Below are positions 8,473 through 16,556 of a DNA stretch of 64,000 bases, one piece after another (position 1 is the first letter of the stretch; the number at the start of each line of letters is the position of its first letter). Below the pieces are notes generated by a model that saw only the letters and a program-made list of their open reading frames with translations, did not search any database and was not told the DNA's origin. A program made the translations under genes and the position numbers. Source of the DNA: Chloroherpetonaceae bacterium (GTDB lineage: Bacteria > Bacteroidota > Chlorobiia > Chlorobiales > Thermochlorobacteraceae). The stretch spans positions 88,865 through 152,864 of the forward strand of contig JANRJQ010000008.1 in the NCBI GenBank assembly GCA_033763895.1. Direction: 5' to 3'.

Positions 8473-9405
8473 TCATTTTTCAGAAAGCCATTGCATAACT
8501 TTTGGGAAGAGTTGATGAATGGCGTGAACGCTTCTAAAAGAATCGCTCTCATTTCCATACACCAAAAGCGGAACGGGGTTTAGTGTATGCTGTTCGGTGG
8601 AAAGGTCTTCAAAATTTCCGTGATCGCTGGTTAGAACAAGAAGTGTATGGCGAGGGTCGATTTGTGAAATGATTTCGCATAAAAATCCTTCAAGCCGCCG
8701 AATAATTTCAGATGAGGGAAGCTTTACGCGGGCGTGCCCGGCAAGGTCGGGGAGAAAGAATTCGAAAAAAACAGCCGTACCATCTTTTGCACAGTTCATC
8801 GCATTTCTCGCGGCTTCTTCAGGTGAGATTTCTTCGATCTCGGGATTTCCGTGTTCAAGATTTTTTTTCCACCACGCGCCTGTAATATCTCCCGAAACGG
8901 CTCTACCCGCCTTCAATTCCGGCACAGAAAAAAAGGCTTGACCAGCCAAAGCTGCGGCTTCAAAGAGAACTGAGGAACGAATTTTTCCTATCTGCCGAAG
9001 TTTCAGGCATGTTTCAATAAAGATGTTTGGATATGCATTCAGGTATATCGTTTTTAACCCAAGTTCGTTTAGGCACGTGAAGGGATTGAATTCACTTAGG
9101 AGCGGCTTTAAGCTTGAAGGCAGATGTGGGCCGAAGTGCCTTCCAAACCGCTCTGCCCCATTGATTCCGGTATAAATCGAAAACTGCCCTGTGCCGCTTT
9201 GACCAGCACCGGCCACATCAAGTCCGGCGTCGATTGGGAGAAGAAGAAAATCGTGAAGGGTTGATTTCGCAAGTGGTGTTACAAATTCGGTTCCGGTTAA
9301 AGCCTTGAGCCGTTTCATTGGAAACACGGAGAGTGGATTTGTTTCAGAAGCAGAACCAAGCCCAAGCCCATCCACAAAAATGAAGATGAGATTTTTCTCC
9401 CTCAT
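8473..9405 (-). CDS. Alkaline-phosphatase-superfamily metalloenzyme domain protein
   Basis: A 310-residue protein of the superfamily that includes cofactor-independent phosphoglycerate mutase and phosphopentomutase. The N-terminus FIFVDGLGLG carries the first metal-binding Asp. GQSGTGQFSIYTGINGAE carries the expected nucleophile Ser. The C-terminal LVLTSDHGNFEDLSTEQHTLNPVPLLVYG gives the second set of metal ligands (D, H, H). It is shorter than iPGM (about 510) and resembles the compact metalloenzyme-domain proteins of Chlorobiota. The substrate is unknown. The convergent neighbour on the left is the truncated haemoglobin, and a PAP2 phosphatase gene lies just upstream. Confidence 0.8.
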   Translation of the reverse strand: MREKNLIFIFVDGLGLGSASETNPLSVFPMKRLKALTGTEFVTPLAKSTLHDFLLLPIDAGLDVAGAGQSGTGQFSIYTGINGAERFGRHFGPHLPSSLKPLLSEFNPFTCLNELGLKTIYLNAYPNIFIETCLKLRQIGKIRSSVLFEAAALAGQAFFSVPELKAGRAVSGDITGAWWKKNLEHGNPEIEEISPEEAARNAMNCAKDGTAVFFEFFLPDLAGHARVKLPSSEIIRRLEGFLCEIISQIDPRHTLLVLTSDHGNFEDLSTEQHTLNPVPLLVYGNESDSFRSVHAIHQLFPKVMQWLSEK

Positions 9406-9420
9406 TCAATCGTTCCCTTT

Positions 9421-10035
9421 TCAGTTTTTCTGCGGCGAAGCCTTTTGGCGTCGAAACAGTACCCAATTTTTCATGATATAACTATAAACACCGTAGCTCA
9501 CCATTGCAGCAAAAATGCCAATCACAAACCCACCCAACACATCGCTTGGATAATGAACCCCCACATAAATTCTTGACCAACCTACAAGCAGGGTATAAAC
9601 CCCGAGTGTCCACACAAAGGCTCGATCAATATTTCTTTGCTGCTCGCTTGTCTTCCAAAAGAAAAAGAAAATGATGGTGAATACTGCCATTGTATTCGCG
9701 GCGTGAGAGGAGGCAAAAGAAAATGAGCGAGATTGATCGACCAAAAGCCGAACATTTTCAAGCGCAAAACAGGGGCGGGTTCGTGCAACGAGCGGCTTAA
9801 AGAAACCGGAAGCGATTTGATCGGCAATGGCAATGGAAATCACAGCAAGAAGAACAATTACCACACCATCCCACTTTCTTCGGTAAACCGTGAAGAGTGC
9901 AACACCCGCAGCAATCCACCACGATTTCTTCAATGTTGTGAGATACACCAAGAGCGTATCCCAAAAGGGATTCGAGAGGGTTTCGTTGAGAAATCGAAAC
10001 AGCCCAACATCAACCTGATATAGCCACTCTATCAT
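9421..10035 (-). CDS. PAP2-family membrane phosphatase
   Basis: A 204-residue inner-membrane protein with the three PAP2 signature blocks: KPLVARTRP (motif 1, K and R residues), SFASSHAAN (motif 2, catalytic His) and SRIYVGVHYPSDVLGG (motif 3, nucleophile His). About five to six membrane helices are visible. Family members dephosphorylate lipid phosphates such as undecaprenyl pyrophosphate or phosphatidic acid on the outer face of the membrane. The start overlaps the stop of the upstream regulator gene by 4 bp, indicating an operon. Which lipid is hydrolysed cannot be read from the sequence. Confidence 0.88.
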   Translation of the reverse strand: MIEWLYQVDVGLFRFLNETLSNPFWDTLLVYLTTLKKSWWIAAGVALFTVYRRKWDGVVIVLLAVISIAIADQIASGFFKPLVARTRPCFALENVRLLVDQSRSFSFASSHAANTMAVFTIIFFFFWKTSEQQRNIDRAFVWTLGVYTLLVGWSRIYVGVHYPSDVLGGFVIGIFAAMVSYGVYSYIMKNWVLFRRQKASPQKN

Positions 10036-10610
10036 TTCTTTGTTGTTTCGGCAATTGGATAAAATGTGGCGGTGATTCCAAACGTCTGTTCGCCATTCTT
10101 CTGATTTGATTTTTCACATTCTTCAATCCACGCCTCAAATTGTGCTTGAAGTTTTGTGGCTTTCTCTTTTGAAGTGCGAATTTGCAGGCGCCGAAAAAAG
10201 GGATGCGAACCACTGCTTTTAATCAATTTTTTATTCAAGCTCTCTTTGAGCTCAGAAAGTGTGGCTTGCAAGGCCGAAGAGAATGTCAGTTCAGAACTTT
10301 TTGATTTCTCTTCATCGGTATCGAGCCTTACTTCAAAAAGAACGGGAGAGAGGGTGAAATGCTTGGCTATAGCTTGATAATACTTTTCAAGCGTTCCGCG
10401 GTTTTGTTTCGTGTGTGTGAGTTTAATGAGTCCGGCGGATTCGAGGGTTTCAACGTGATGATACAGTTTATTCACGTTCTCGCCTAAGTATTCTGCCACT
10501 TGTTTTGTTGTCATGCTTTGCTCGCTCAGGACATTTAAAATCTTTAGCCTTAAAGGATCCGCAATGGCTTTGATTTGCTCTAATTCGCGTAGCATGTAGA
10601 TATCGGTCAT
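10032..10610 (-). CDS. ArsR-like winged-helix transcriptional regulator
   Basis: A 192-residue protein with an N-terminal winged helix: IADPLRLKILNVLSEQSMTTKQVAEYLGENVNKLYHHVETLESAGLI (roughly residues 15-65), typical of ArsR/HTH_20 regulators. The C-terminal ~110 residues are charged and mainly helical, without metal-binding Cys motifs, and may form an effector or dimer domain. It overlaps the PAP2 gene by 4 bp and is the first gene of the pair, so it may regulate its own operon. The ligand is unknown. Confidence 0.82.
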   Translation of the reverse strand: MTDIYMLRELEQIKAIADPLRLKILNVLSEQSMTTKQVAEYLGENVNKLYHHVETLESAGLIKLTHTKQNRGTLEKYYQAIAKHFTLSPVLFEVRLDTDEEKSKSSELTFSSALQATLSELKESLNKKLIKSSGSHPFFRRLQIRTSKEKATKLQAQFEAWIEECEKSNQKNGEQTFGITATFYPIAETTKK

Positions 10611-10650
10611 AACTCTTCTTTCACTTCTTTGGTTAAGCGGCGAATATAAA

Positions 10651-10685
10651 ACAAAAAGCCCGCTTGGTTTTTGCAGGCTTTTTGT
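10651..10685 (-). terminator. Terminator of the carbonic anhydrase/sbtA/sbtB operon
   Basis: A perfect 10-bp stem (ACAAAAAGCC / GGCTTTTTGT, 10651-10660 with 10676-10685) and a 15-nt loop are followed on the minus strand by a T-rich run. It lies about 65 bp beyond the sbtB stop, and it also sits upstream of the regulator gene. Confidence 0.8.
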
Positions 10686-10748
10686 AAAGAATTTTTCCCT
10701 GAGTTTTGTTGAAAAATCAAAAAAATTCGCTTTTCCAAATGCAATTTG

Positions 10749-11051
10749 TCATAGAAATTTTTCTCCGCGAATCACCTCAGCATCAGTGAGATAAGCAATG
10801 AGACTGTAACGGTTGAAATAGTCTTGTGAAAGTTTTTCAACAATTTTTTCCGCCATTGCCTCTCCAACCAATACTTCCAAGCGAATATTTTCTCCTTCCC
10901 ACTCACTCATTCGTTCCATTGCTTCCCCTTTTCCAGTTGCCTTTTCGATGGTGTAACCTTTCACACCGAGAACAGAAAGTTCATTTGTAAGTGAACTTTG
11001 AAGCGTGTCTTCGGCAATAATGGTAATGCACTTTAGCTTAACCGTTTTCAT
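10749..11051 (-). CDS. SbtB-like PII signalling protein
   Basis: A 100-residue PII-fold protein: VKLKCITIIAEDTLQSSLTNELSVLGVKGYT starts the ferredoxin-like fold, GKGEAMERMSEWEGENIRLEVLVG follows, and YFNRYSLIAYLTDAEVIRGEKF ends it. It resembles SbtB, the trimeric regulator that binds adenine nucleotides and controls SbtA. The start is preceded by a strong Shine-Dalgarno (AGGAGG). It lies 8 bp downstream of the sbtA-like gene, the canonical sbtA-sbtB order. The C-terminus lacks the Cys-containing loop described in cyanobacterial SbtB. The call is by size, fold pattern and neighbour. Confidence 0.85.
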   Translation of the reverse strand: MKTVKLKCITIIAEDTLQSSLTNELSVLGVKGYTIEKATGKGEAMERMSEWEGENIRLEVLVGEAMAEKIVEKLSQDYFNRYSLIAYLTDAEVIRGEKFL

Positions 11052-11059
11052 TTCTCCTC

Positions 11060-12106
11060 CTACACATGATAAAGTAATTTTGCAAAGTAATGATACAGCG
11101 GCAACCCAACGATGATGTTGAATGGGAAGGTTATCGCTAAAGAGGCGGTCAGATAAAGCGTTGGCGAGGCTTGCGGTAACGCTACACGGCAGGCCGCAGG
11201 TGCGGCAATGTAGGAAGCGCTAGCAGCAAGCACACCAAGGATAGTTGCACCACCTAAGCTTAGCCCCGCAAGTTTTCCTAAGTAAATACCGAGCATTGCG
11301 TGAAGAATGGGCATCACAATCCCAAAGCCAAAAATAAACGGGCCGACTTTTTTCAAATCGCTAAACCTGCGCCCGGCAACAAGCCCAGCTTCCAAAAGAA
11401 AGAGCGTAAGAATGCCACGAAACGGTAAATCGAAAAACGGTGAAACTTGCTCCCATCCACGTTTCCCACAGGCAAGCCCGATGATCAGAAAACCGATCAT
11501 CAGATAATTACTTTTCCCAGCAATTAACTCTTTAAGCACTGAAGTAAGTGATGCGTCTACACTTTGACTTTTTCCATCCGTTTTTTTCAAAGCAATTCTC
11601 GCTGTGAGTATCGCAATGATAATCGCCGGAAACTCCATAATAGTTAAGAGCCCGGGCATAAAGCCTTCATAGAGTGCACCACTTGCTTTGAGCATCTCAT
11701 CGGTCATCGCAGGGTTTTGCTGAAGAAATGCTGCTTTAAGATTATCATGAAAGGCAAGGGCTTCTGCAAAAGTTACGGCAGAAACAGAGCCGTAATGTGC
11801 TGCCAAAGCTGCGGCATCGGCGATTTCAAATTTCCCTAAGTGGCGAAGCAACTGATACGACCAAATCGGGATCACGATTCCCAGAATCAATGCTGCAATC
11901 GCTGGAAATACAATTTCCTGAAACGGTGTAATCGAAAGCTTATATCCACCCTTAATCCCAATGGCAATTAGAAGATAAATGGTTAGCGAAGTGTAGAGTT
12001 CTTCCGGAAATTTTAGATCGCTTTTAATCATTGTTGCCACAATACCCAGCACAAAGGCTAAAACCATCGGCGAAAGCAGGGCAACTAATAAAGCTTGTAA
12101 TTCCAT
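11060..12106 (-). CDS. SbtA-like sodium-dependent bicarbonate transporter
   Basis: A 348-residue inner-membrane protein with about ten hydrophobic helices arranged as two halves. Family blocks seen: FPEELYTSLTIYLLIAIGIKGG, HYGSVSAVTFAEALAF, YEGFMPGLLTIMEFPAI, PFRGILTLFLLEAGLVAGRR and ASASYIAAPAACRVALPQASP. These match the DUF897/SbtA family of Na+/HCO3- symporters. It is followed 8 bp later by the PII-like sbtB, and preceded 17 bp upstream by an exported carbonic anhydrase. This supports an inorganic-carbon uptake role: CO2 hydrated outside, bicarbonate imported, flux gated by SbtB. Confidence 0.9.
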   Translation of the reverse strand: MELQALLVALLSPMVLAFVLGIVATMIKSDLKFPEELYTSLTIYLLIAIGIKGGYKLSITPFQEIVFPAIAALILGIVIPIWSYQLLRHLGKFEIADAAALAAHYGSVSAVTFAEALAFHDNLKAAFLQQNPAMTDEMLKASGALYEGFMPGLLTIMEFPAIIIAILTARIALKKTDGKSQSVDASLTSVLKELIAGKSNYLMIGFLIIGLACGKRGWEQVSPFFDLPFRGILTLFLLEAGLVAGRRFSDLKKVGPFIFGFGIVMPILHAMLGIYLGKLAGLSLGGATILGVLAASASYIAAPAACRVALPQASPTLYLTASLAITFPFNIIVGLPLYHYFAKLLYHV

Positions 12107-12123
12107 AGTTTATGTGATTGTGG

Positions 12124-12810
12124 TTATTTCAAGGTTTCGGGTAAAAATTCCACTTCACCCGTTGCGAGGTTATACACTGCCCCTACAATCTTCGATCGTC
12201 CTGAACGCATTGATTCTGCAAGAATGGGTTCCAATTGGCGAAGCTGCTCAACTTGCATCCGTACGTTTTCTCTCACCGTTGCATTCAGGACATCGGGCTG
12301 TTTGATACGCCCTGCTTTGAGTTCATTTTCAATTTTGAGCGCAGCGGGTTTAATCGCATTCACTAAGGTGATAATGTTTCCGGGCACGGCATTTTTGTAA
12401 TTGCACGCTGCATTTACAGCCCCGCACTCGGTATGGCCAAGAACCACAATCAAATTTGCACCAAGAACCGCCTCAGCGAATTCGATACTGCCATACGAAG
12501 CCCCGGCCGAAACCTGACCCGCAGTGCGAACAATGAATAAATCGCCTAAACCTTCGTCGAAAATGATTTCGTTTGGAACGCGGCTATCGGCACAGCCCAC
12601 AATGATGGCAAAAGGCTTTTGGCCTTTGGCGACTTCGCGAATTCGCTCCGGGTTTTGACGCGGATGAATGGTTTTGCCTTCCATAAATCGCTTGTTGCCC
12701 GCTTTTAAGCGTGCGATGGCGCTATCGGACGAAAGCGGACTGCGGTTCTGAGCCACAACAAAGACGGAGGTGAAAAGGAGGACTGCCAAAATGAAAAGTT
12801 TCTGTTTCAT
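12124..12810 (-). CDS. Beta-class carbonic anhydrase, exported
   Basis: A 228-residue enzyme interconverting CO2 and bicarbonate. An N-terminal signal peptide is visible (MKQKLFILAVLLFTSVFVVAQ), so it should act in the periplasm. Zinc ligands of the beta class are present: C73 with the D75/R77 dyad (GCADSRVPNE), and H126 and C129 (LGHTECGAV). The length is standard after signal removal. It is the first gene of a minus-strand operon with sbtA and sbtB, 17 bp before sbtA. Upstream, 12842-12885 holds repeated TTAATAAA-type sites that could be operators. Confidence 0.93.
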   Translation of the reverse strand: MKQKLFILAVLLFTSVFVVAQNRSPLSSDSAIARLKAGNKRFMEGKTIHPRQNPERIREVAKGQKPFAIIVGCADSRVPNEIIFDEGLGDLFIVRTAGQVSAGASYGSIEFAEAVLGANLIVVLGHTECGAVNAACNYKNAVPGNIITLVNAIKPAALKIENELKAGRIKQPDVLNATVRENVRMQVEQLRQLEPILAESMRSGRSKIVGAVYNLATGEVEFLPETLK

Positions 12811-12841
12811 ATTCGCTTATAAGTTATTATTAAGATTTAAT

Positions 12842-12885
12842 TTAATAAAAGTGACCGCAATTTTATTAAAGTTTTCCTTAATAAA
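12842..12885. promoter_or_regulatory. Possible operator: three TTAATAAA-type boxes upstream of the carbonic anhydrase operon
   Basis: TTAATAAA occurs at 12842-12849, its reverse complement TTTATTAA at 12862-12869, and TTAATAAA again at 12878-12885. The last two form an 8-bp inverted repeat with an 8-nt spacer. They lie 30-75 bp before the carbonic anhydrase start. The region is AT-rich, so chance is a real alternative. Confidence 0.3.
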
Positions 12886-13035
12886 CAAGTTTTCACAAAT
12901 ATTTTTAAAAAAACGAATGCTTGAATCTGCTGCAATTTTATAGTTGTATGAAGCAGGCTATGAATTGAAGTGCTTATGTGTGAAGATGTAGGAGGAAGTG
13001 GCGATGTTAGAGAGAGGGAAAATGGGGGAAATCAA

Positions 13036-14178
13036 TTAATCTCCGAATGAAATACCCAATGATTTTCCGGAGCGAATGAGGTCGTGTGTGGGTGGTACAA
13101 ATTTATTTTTTCCGGCTACTTCCGAGATTGGAACGGCCACCATTTGTGCGCCACGCAAAGCAACCATTTTCGCGAATTCACCGCGCATCACCATATGAGC
13201 GGCGTAAGAACCAAAGCGTGTTGAAAGAATCCGGTCGAACGCCGTTGGTGTGCCGCCGCGCTGTAAGTGGCCAAGGATTGTAACCCGTACTTCAATGTCC
13301 TTTAGAAACTCTTCCAATTCGGCCGCCAAGCGATGACCGACACCTCCCAAACGCAATTGATCGAAGCTTTCCTTCACCATTTTTTGAACCACCAGTTTTC
13401 CATCCGTGGCTTTTGCGCCTTCTGCAATGACAATGATTGTAAAGCCTTGTCCTTGTTTATTTCTGTTTTTGCATACTTCAACCACCTTTTCGATATCATA
13501 TGGGATTTCGGGTAAGAGAATGACATCAGCGCCACCGGCCATTCCGCCGTAAAGCGCGATCCAACCCGCATAACGACCCATCACTTCAATCACCATTACC
13601 CGATGATGCGACATCGCGGTGGTATTAATACGATCAATTGACTCACAAACGATTTGAACCGCTGTATAAAACCCGAAGGTTAAATCGGTGGCCATCAAAT
13701 CATTATCGATGGTTTTCGGAATCCCTACGGTTGGCAATCCCATTTCTGTAAATCGTGCCGCCATCGACATTGTGCCATCTCCGCCGATGGCAATGAGTGC
13801 ATCAATTCCTAATTTGTGCGCGTCTTCAACAACCCTTTTCGATACATCTTTGAAATCGCCGGTTTCGGGCTGATACTGGCGAAAAGGGTTCGCTTTATTG
13901 GATGTACCCAATATGGTTCCTCCAATAGAAAGAATTCCAGAAACATCTTTATTCGTAAGCTCTCGATATTCATTTTCAATCATTCCTCGAAACCCATCGC
14001 GATAGCCAATAACCTTGACGCCATAATCAGCAAGAAGCGTTTTTACGGCTGCTCGCAGGGTGGCATTGAGTCCGGAGCAATCTCCCCCAGATGTTAGAAT
14101 ACCAACCGTTTTAATATTCTTTTGAATTTCTCCACTTAATTGCTCTGATGAGCCTTCCATAACAGGTGTAACCGACAT
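13036..14178 (-). CDS. pfkA: 6-phosphofructokinase (group III-like, probably ATP-dependent)
   Basis: A 380-residue glycolytic enzyme phosphorylating fructose 6-phosphate. Seen: the phosphate-binding loop LTSGGDCSGLNA (about 29-40), IGGDGTMSMA (131-140) and the catalytic PKTIDND with D158 as base. Then MSHHRVMVIEVMGRYAGWIALYGG and ILGHLQRGGTPTAFDR follow. Gly135 in GGDGT favours ATP over pyrophosphate, since PPi enzymes usually carry GGDD. The length and insertions resemble the mixed-substrate group III rather than the ~320-residue E. coli type. The gene stands alone on the minus strand. Confidence 0.93.
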   Translation of the reverse strand: MSVTPVMEGSSEQLSGEIQKNIKTVGILTSGGDCSGLNATLRAAVKTLLADYGVKVIGYRDGFRGMIENEYRELTNKDVSGILSIGGTILGTSNKANPFRQYQPETGDFKDVSKRVVEDAHKLGIDALIAIGGDGTMSMAARFTEMGLPTVGIPKTIDNDLMATDLTFGFYTAVQIVCESIDRINTTAMSHHRVMVIEVMGRYAGWIALYGGMAGGADVILLPEIPYDIEKVVEVCKNRNKQGQGFTIIVIAEGAKATDGKLVVQKMVKESFDQLRLGGVGHRLAAELEEFLKDIEVRVTILGHLQRGGTPTAFDRILSTRFGSYAAHMVMRGEFAKMVALRGAQMVAVPISEVAGKNKFVPPTHDLIRSGKSLGISFGD

Positions 14179-14302
14179 TGATAAATGAATTGGTTATGAG
14201 CGTTTCAAAAAGTCGCCGTGAATTTAAAGCAGCCGAAGGAATTAAATGAATCTAATTTCAAGAATTCTCTCCCTACACTTGCAAAAGAAGAAATCAAATC
14301 AT

Positions 14303-16480
14303 TCAAGGAATATTATTACCCTTTGAATTCCACAGATTGTTTTCAGGATTGATATCCGGGAATTTCTTTTCGGGATCAAGGAGTATCGATTTGATTTTTT
14401 TTGGAATAAAAAATCCTGAAAGAAATCGGTTCCCCTTAAACCAAATTTCTACCGGCAAGTCTTTTCGCGCTGTAGTGCCGTCCTCAAAAGTGAGTTCCAT
14501 TTTCACAGGCATCACCATTGTCCGGAGATTGCGCAATTCAATTTGCACATAATACTTACCGAGCGAATCGCTTTGCATGACGGTATCAATCGACTGATCT
14601 AATAATGCGGTTGTATAATACCATCCTCTCCAAAACCAAGCCAAATCTTCGCCTGCCGCATTTTCCATTGTTCTGAAAAAATCTGTCGGTTGTGGATGTT
14701 TGTACTTCCATTGTTCAATAAACTCCTTAAAGGCAAAATCGAATTTTTCTGGGCCAAGAACTTCTTCCCGAAGAGTAATCAATGAAAGCGACGCTTTATC
14801 ATATGCGTTGGCGCCTAAATCCAATATTTCTTCCGGATGTGTTAAAAGCGGTTGATGATTTTCGGAGAGCATATACGGTACAATGGCTCGCCCTTTCGAG
14901 ACTTGCGCCATCAACTCTGGATACTTTTCCACGGTTCCATAGTGCTCTAAAAATGAATTCAAGCCTTCATCCATCCAAGCATAACGCCGCTCATCATTTT
15001 GAACCACCATTGGAAACCACGTATGACCAATTTCATGAAGGGTTACACTGTAAAGGAAAAAATCATTGAAGCGCTCACGACAAAAGATGATCATCGGATA
15101 TTCCATTCCGCCGGGAACAGCCCCATTGACATTAATCATTGTTTCATACGGGTACGGCATCCATCGAGAAAGATGAATGAGCGATTCACGAACCATTTGA
15201 GTCGAGTTTTTCCAAATCTTGGCGGCTTCCTTAGGATAAAGCGACGCTGCGAGAATCGATCGTTCTCGTGCACCATCAATGATCTTCGCTGCCGCGGCAT
15301 CCCAAATGAATGCAGCTGAACTTGCCCAAGCAAAATCTCTTACATTTTTAGCGGTGTATCTCCAAGTGAGCAAGCCGTTAAGCTTGGGCCTCACAGCGGA
15401 TGTCGCAAGTTCACTTTCACCAACAATGACAACGGTCTTTTCAGATTGCTTTGCCTCTTTCAATCGGCTTTGAACAAGCGGGGTGAGCACCTCGCTTGGG
15501 TTTTGCAAAGTTCCGGTTGCAAGGCAAATATGTGTGGCTGGCACTGTGAGCCTAACATCAAAGTTTCCAAATTCGGTATAGAATTCACCGGCACCAAAGT
15601 ATTGCTGCGTGTTCCACCCATTTACATCGTCATAAACGCACATCCGAGGATACCACTGAGCAATTTGATAGACCCATCCGCCGCTTAATTCTTCCCTTCC
15701 TGTCCGGCCGGTAAGCTGAATCGGGTATTCCCACTCCATTACGATTTCTAACGAATCGTTTGAACTTAGTTCTGTCTTTAGATCGACCCGAAGCATTGTG
15801 TCGTTGATGTAATAGCCCGGCCTGTATTTTCCTACTTGCACTGTGTCCTTAAAAGACTCCATCGCTAGCATTTCTTTGGATGAAAGGGCCTTCGGTAACG
15901 CTCTCGGAAATCTTGACCGTGCCTTGAGTGGAACATTCACTTCGGGATTTTCCGGCAATTTCTTTTTTGGGAATGATTGAATTTCAAGGTTCGTCAGTGT
16001 TAAACCACCTTCGAATTCAAATTCTTTTCGTGAAAAAAGCCCTTCCAAATCCTCAGGTTCAGGCAGGGCAAGTTTCACCCTTCCGTTGGGTTGAAGCTGG
16101 TTTTGATCAAGCTGAAGCCAAAGGTAACCCAAGGCATCGGGAGAAAAATTGAAGTATCGAAGTTTCATTTTTCCTTTTACACGGTGCTTGGAAGTATCGA
16201 GTTCAGCATCGATAGTATAGTCGGCTCTTTGCTGCCAATAGGCATTTGTCGGAGAACCTTTGGCATTGCGCGTTATACTGGGCGGTGCATATGGCAACGG
16301 TCGAAAAGGTGAGGCGTTTTCACTTTCAGGCACAATTCCGGTTTCGCTCGAAATAAACTTTCCCACTTCAATCGTCAACTGATTTTTATCTGTTTGAATT
16401 ACCGATTCCGTTTTACAAGAAGCAAAAAACAGAATTGAGATCAATAAGAGTGCACGCACGGCACGATGCAAAAAAATCAT
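14303..16480 (-). CDS. M1-family (gluzincin) metallopeptidase, lipoprotein
   Basis: An exported aminopeptidase-like protein with the zinc motif HEIGHTWFP and the third ligand Glu in the downstream AWMDEGLNSFLEHY, the pattern of family M1. The N-terminal beta domain (YTIDAELDTSKHRVKGKMKLRYF) is also typical. I chose the ATG at 16480, which gives a signal peptide (MIFLHRAVRALLLISILFF) ending in the lipobox FASC. A longer in-frame start at 16528 would lie inside the amylase terminator hairpin. M1 members of this kind in Bacteroidota are usually periplasmic or surface peptidases. The gene follows the amylase gene in the same direction. Confidence 0.87.
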   Translation of the reverse strand: MIFLHRAVRALLLISILFFASCKTESVIQTDKNQLTIEVGKFISSETGIVPESENASPFRPLPYAPPSITRNAKGSPTNAYWQQRADYTIDAELDTSKHRVKGKMKLRYFNFSPDALGYLWLQLDQNQLQPNGRVKLALPEPEDLEGLFSRKEFEFEGGLTLTNLEIQSFPKKKLPENPEVNVPLKARSRFPRALPKALSSKEMLAMESFKDTVQVGKYRPGYYINDTMLRVDLKTELSSNDSLEIVMEWEYPIQLTGRTGREELSGGWVYQIAQWYPRMCVYDDVNGWNTQQYFGAGEFYTEFGNFDVRLTVPATHICLATGTLQNPSEVLTPLVQSRLKEAKQSEKTVVIVGESELATSAVRPKLNGLLTWRYTAKNVRDFAWASSAAFIWDAAAAKIIDGARERSILAASLYPKEAAKIWKNSTQMVRESLIHLSRWMPYPYETMINVNGAVPGGMEYPMIIFCRERFNDFFLYSVTLHEIGHTWFPMVVQNDERRYAWMDEGLNSFLEHYGTVEKYPELMAQVSKGRAIVPYMLSENHQPLLTHPEEILDLGANAYDKASLSLITLREEVLGPEKFDFAFKEFIEQWKYKHPQPTDFFRTMENAAGEDLAWFWRGWYYTTALLDQSIDTVMQSDSLGKYYVQIELRNLRTMVMPVKMELTFEDGTTARKDLPVEIWFKGNRFLSGFFIPKKIKSILLDPEKKFPDINPENNLWNSKGNNIP

Positions 16481-16515
16481 TTCAAAATTGGTTTGTCGTG
16501 AATTAGAAAAATCAG

Positions 16516-16550
16516 ATGGCAACCTCACGCTTCTAATGAAAGGTTGCCAT
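16516..16550 (-). terminator. Terminator downstream of the amylase-family gene
   Basis: A 10-bp perfect stem (ATGGCAACCT / AGGTTGCCAT, 16516-16525 with 16541-16550) and a 15-nt loop are followed on the minus strand by CTGATTTTT. It lies a few bases after the amylase stop. Confidence 0.7.
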
Positions 16551-16556
16551 CATCGC

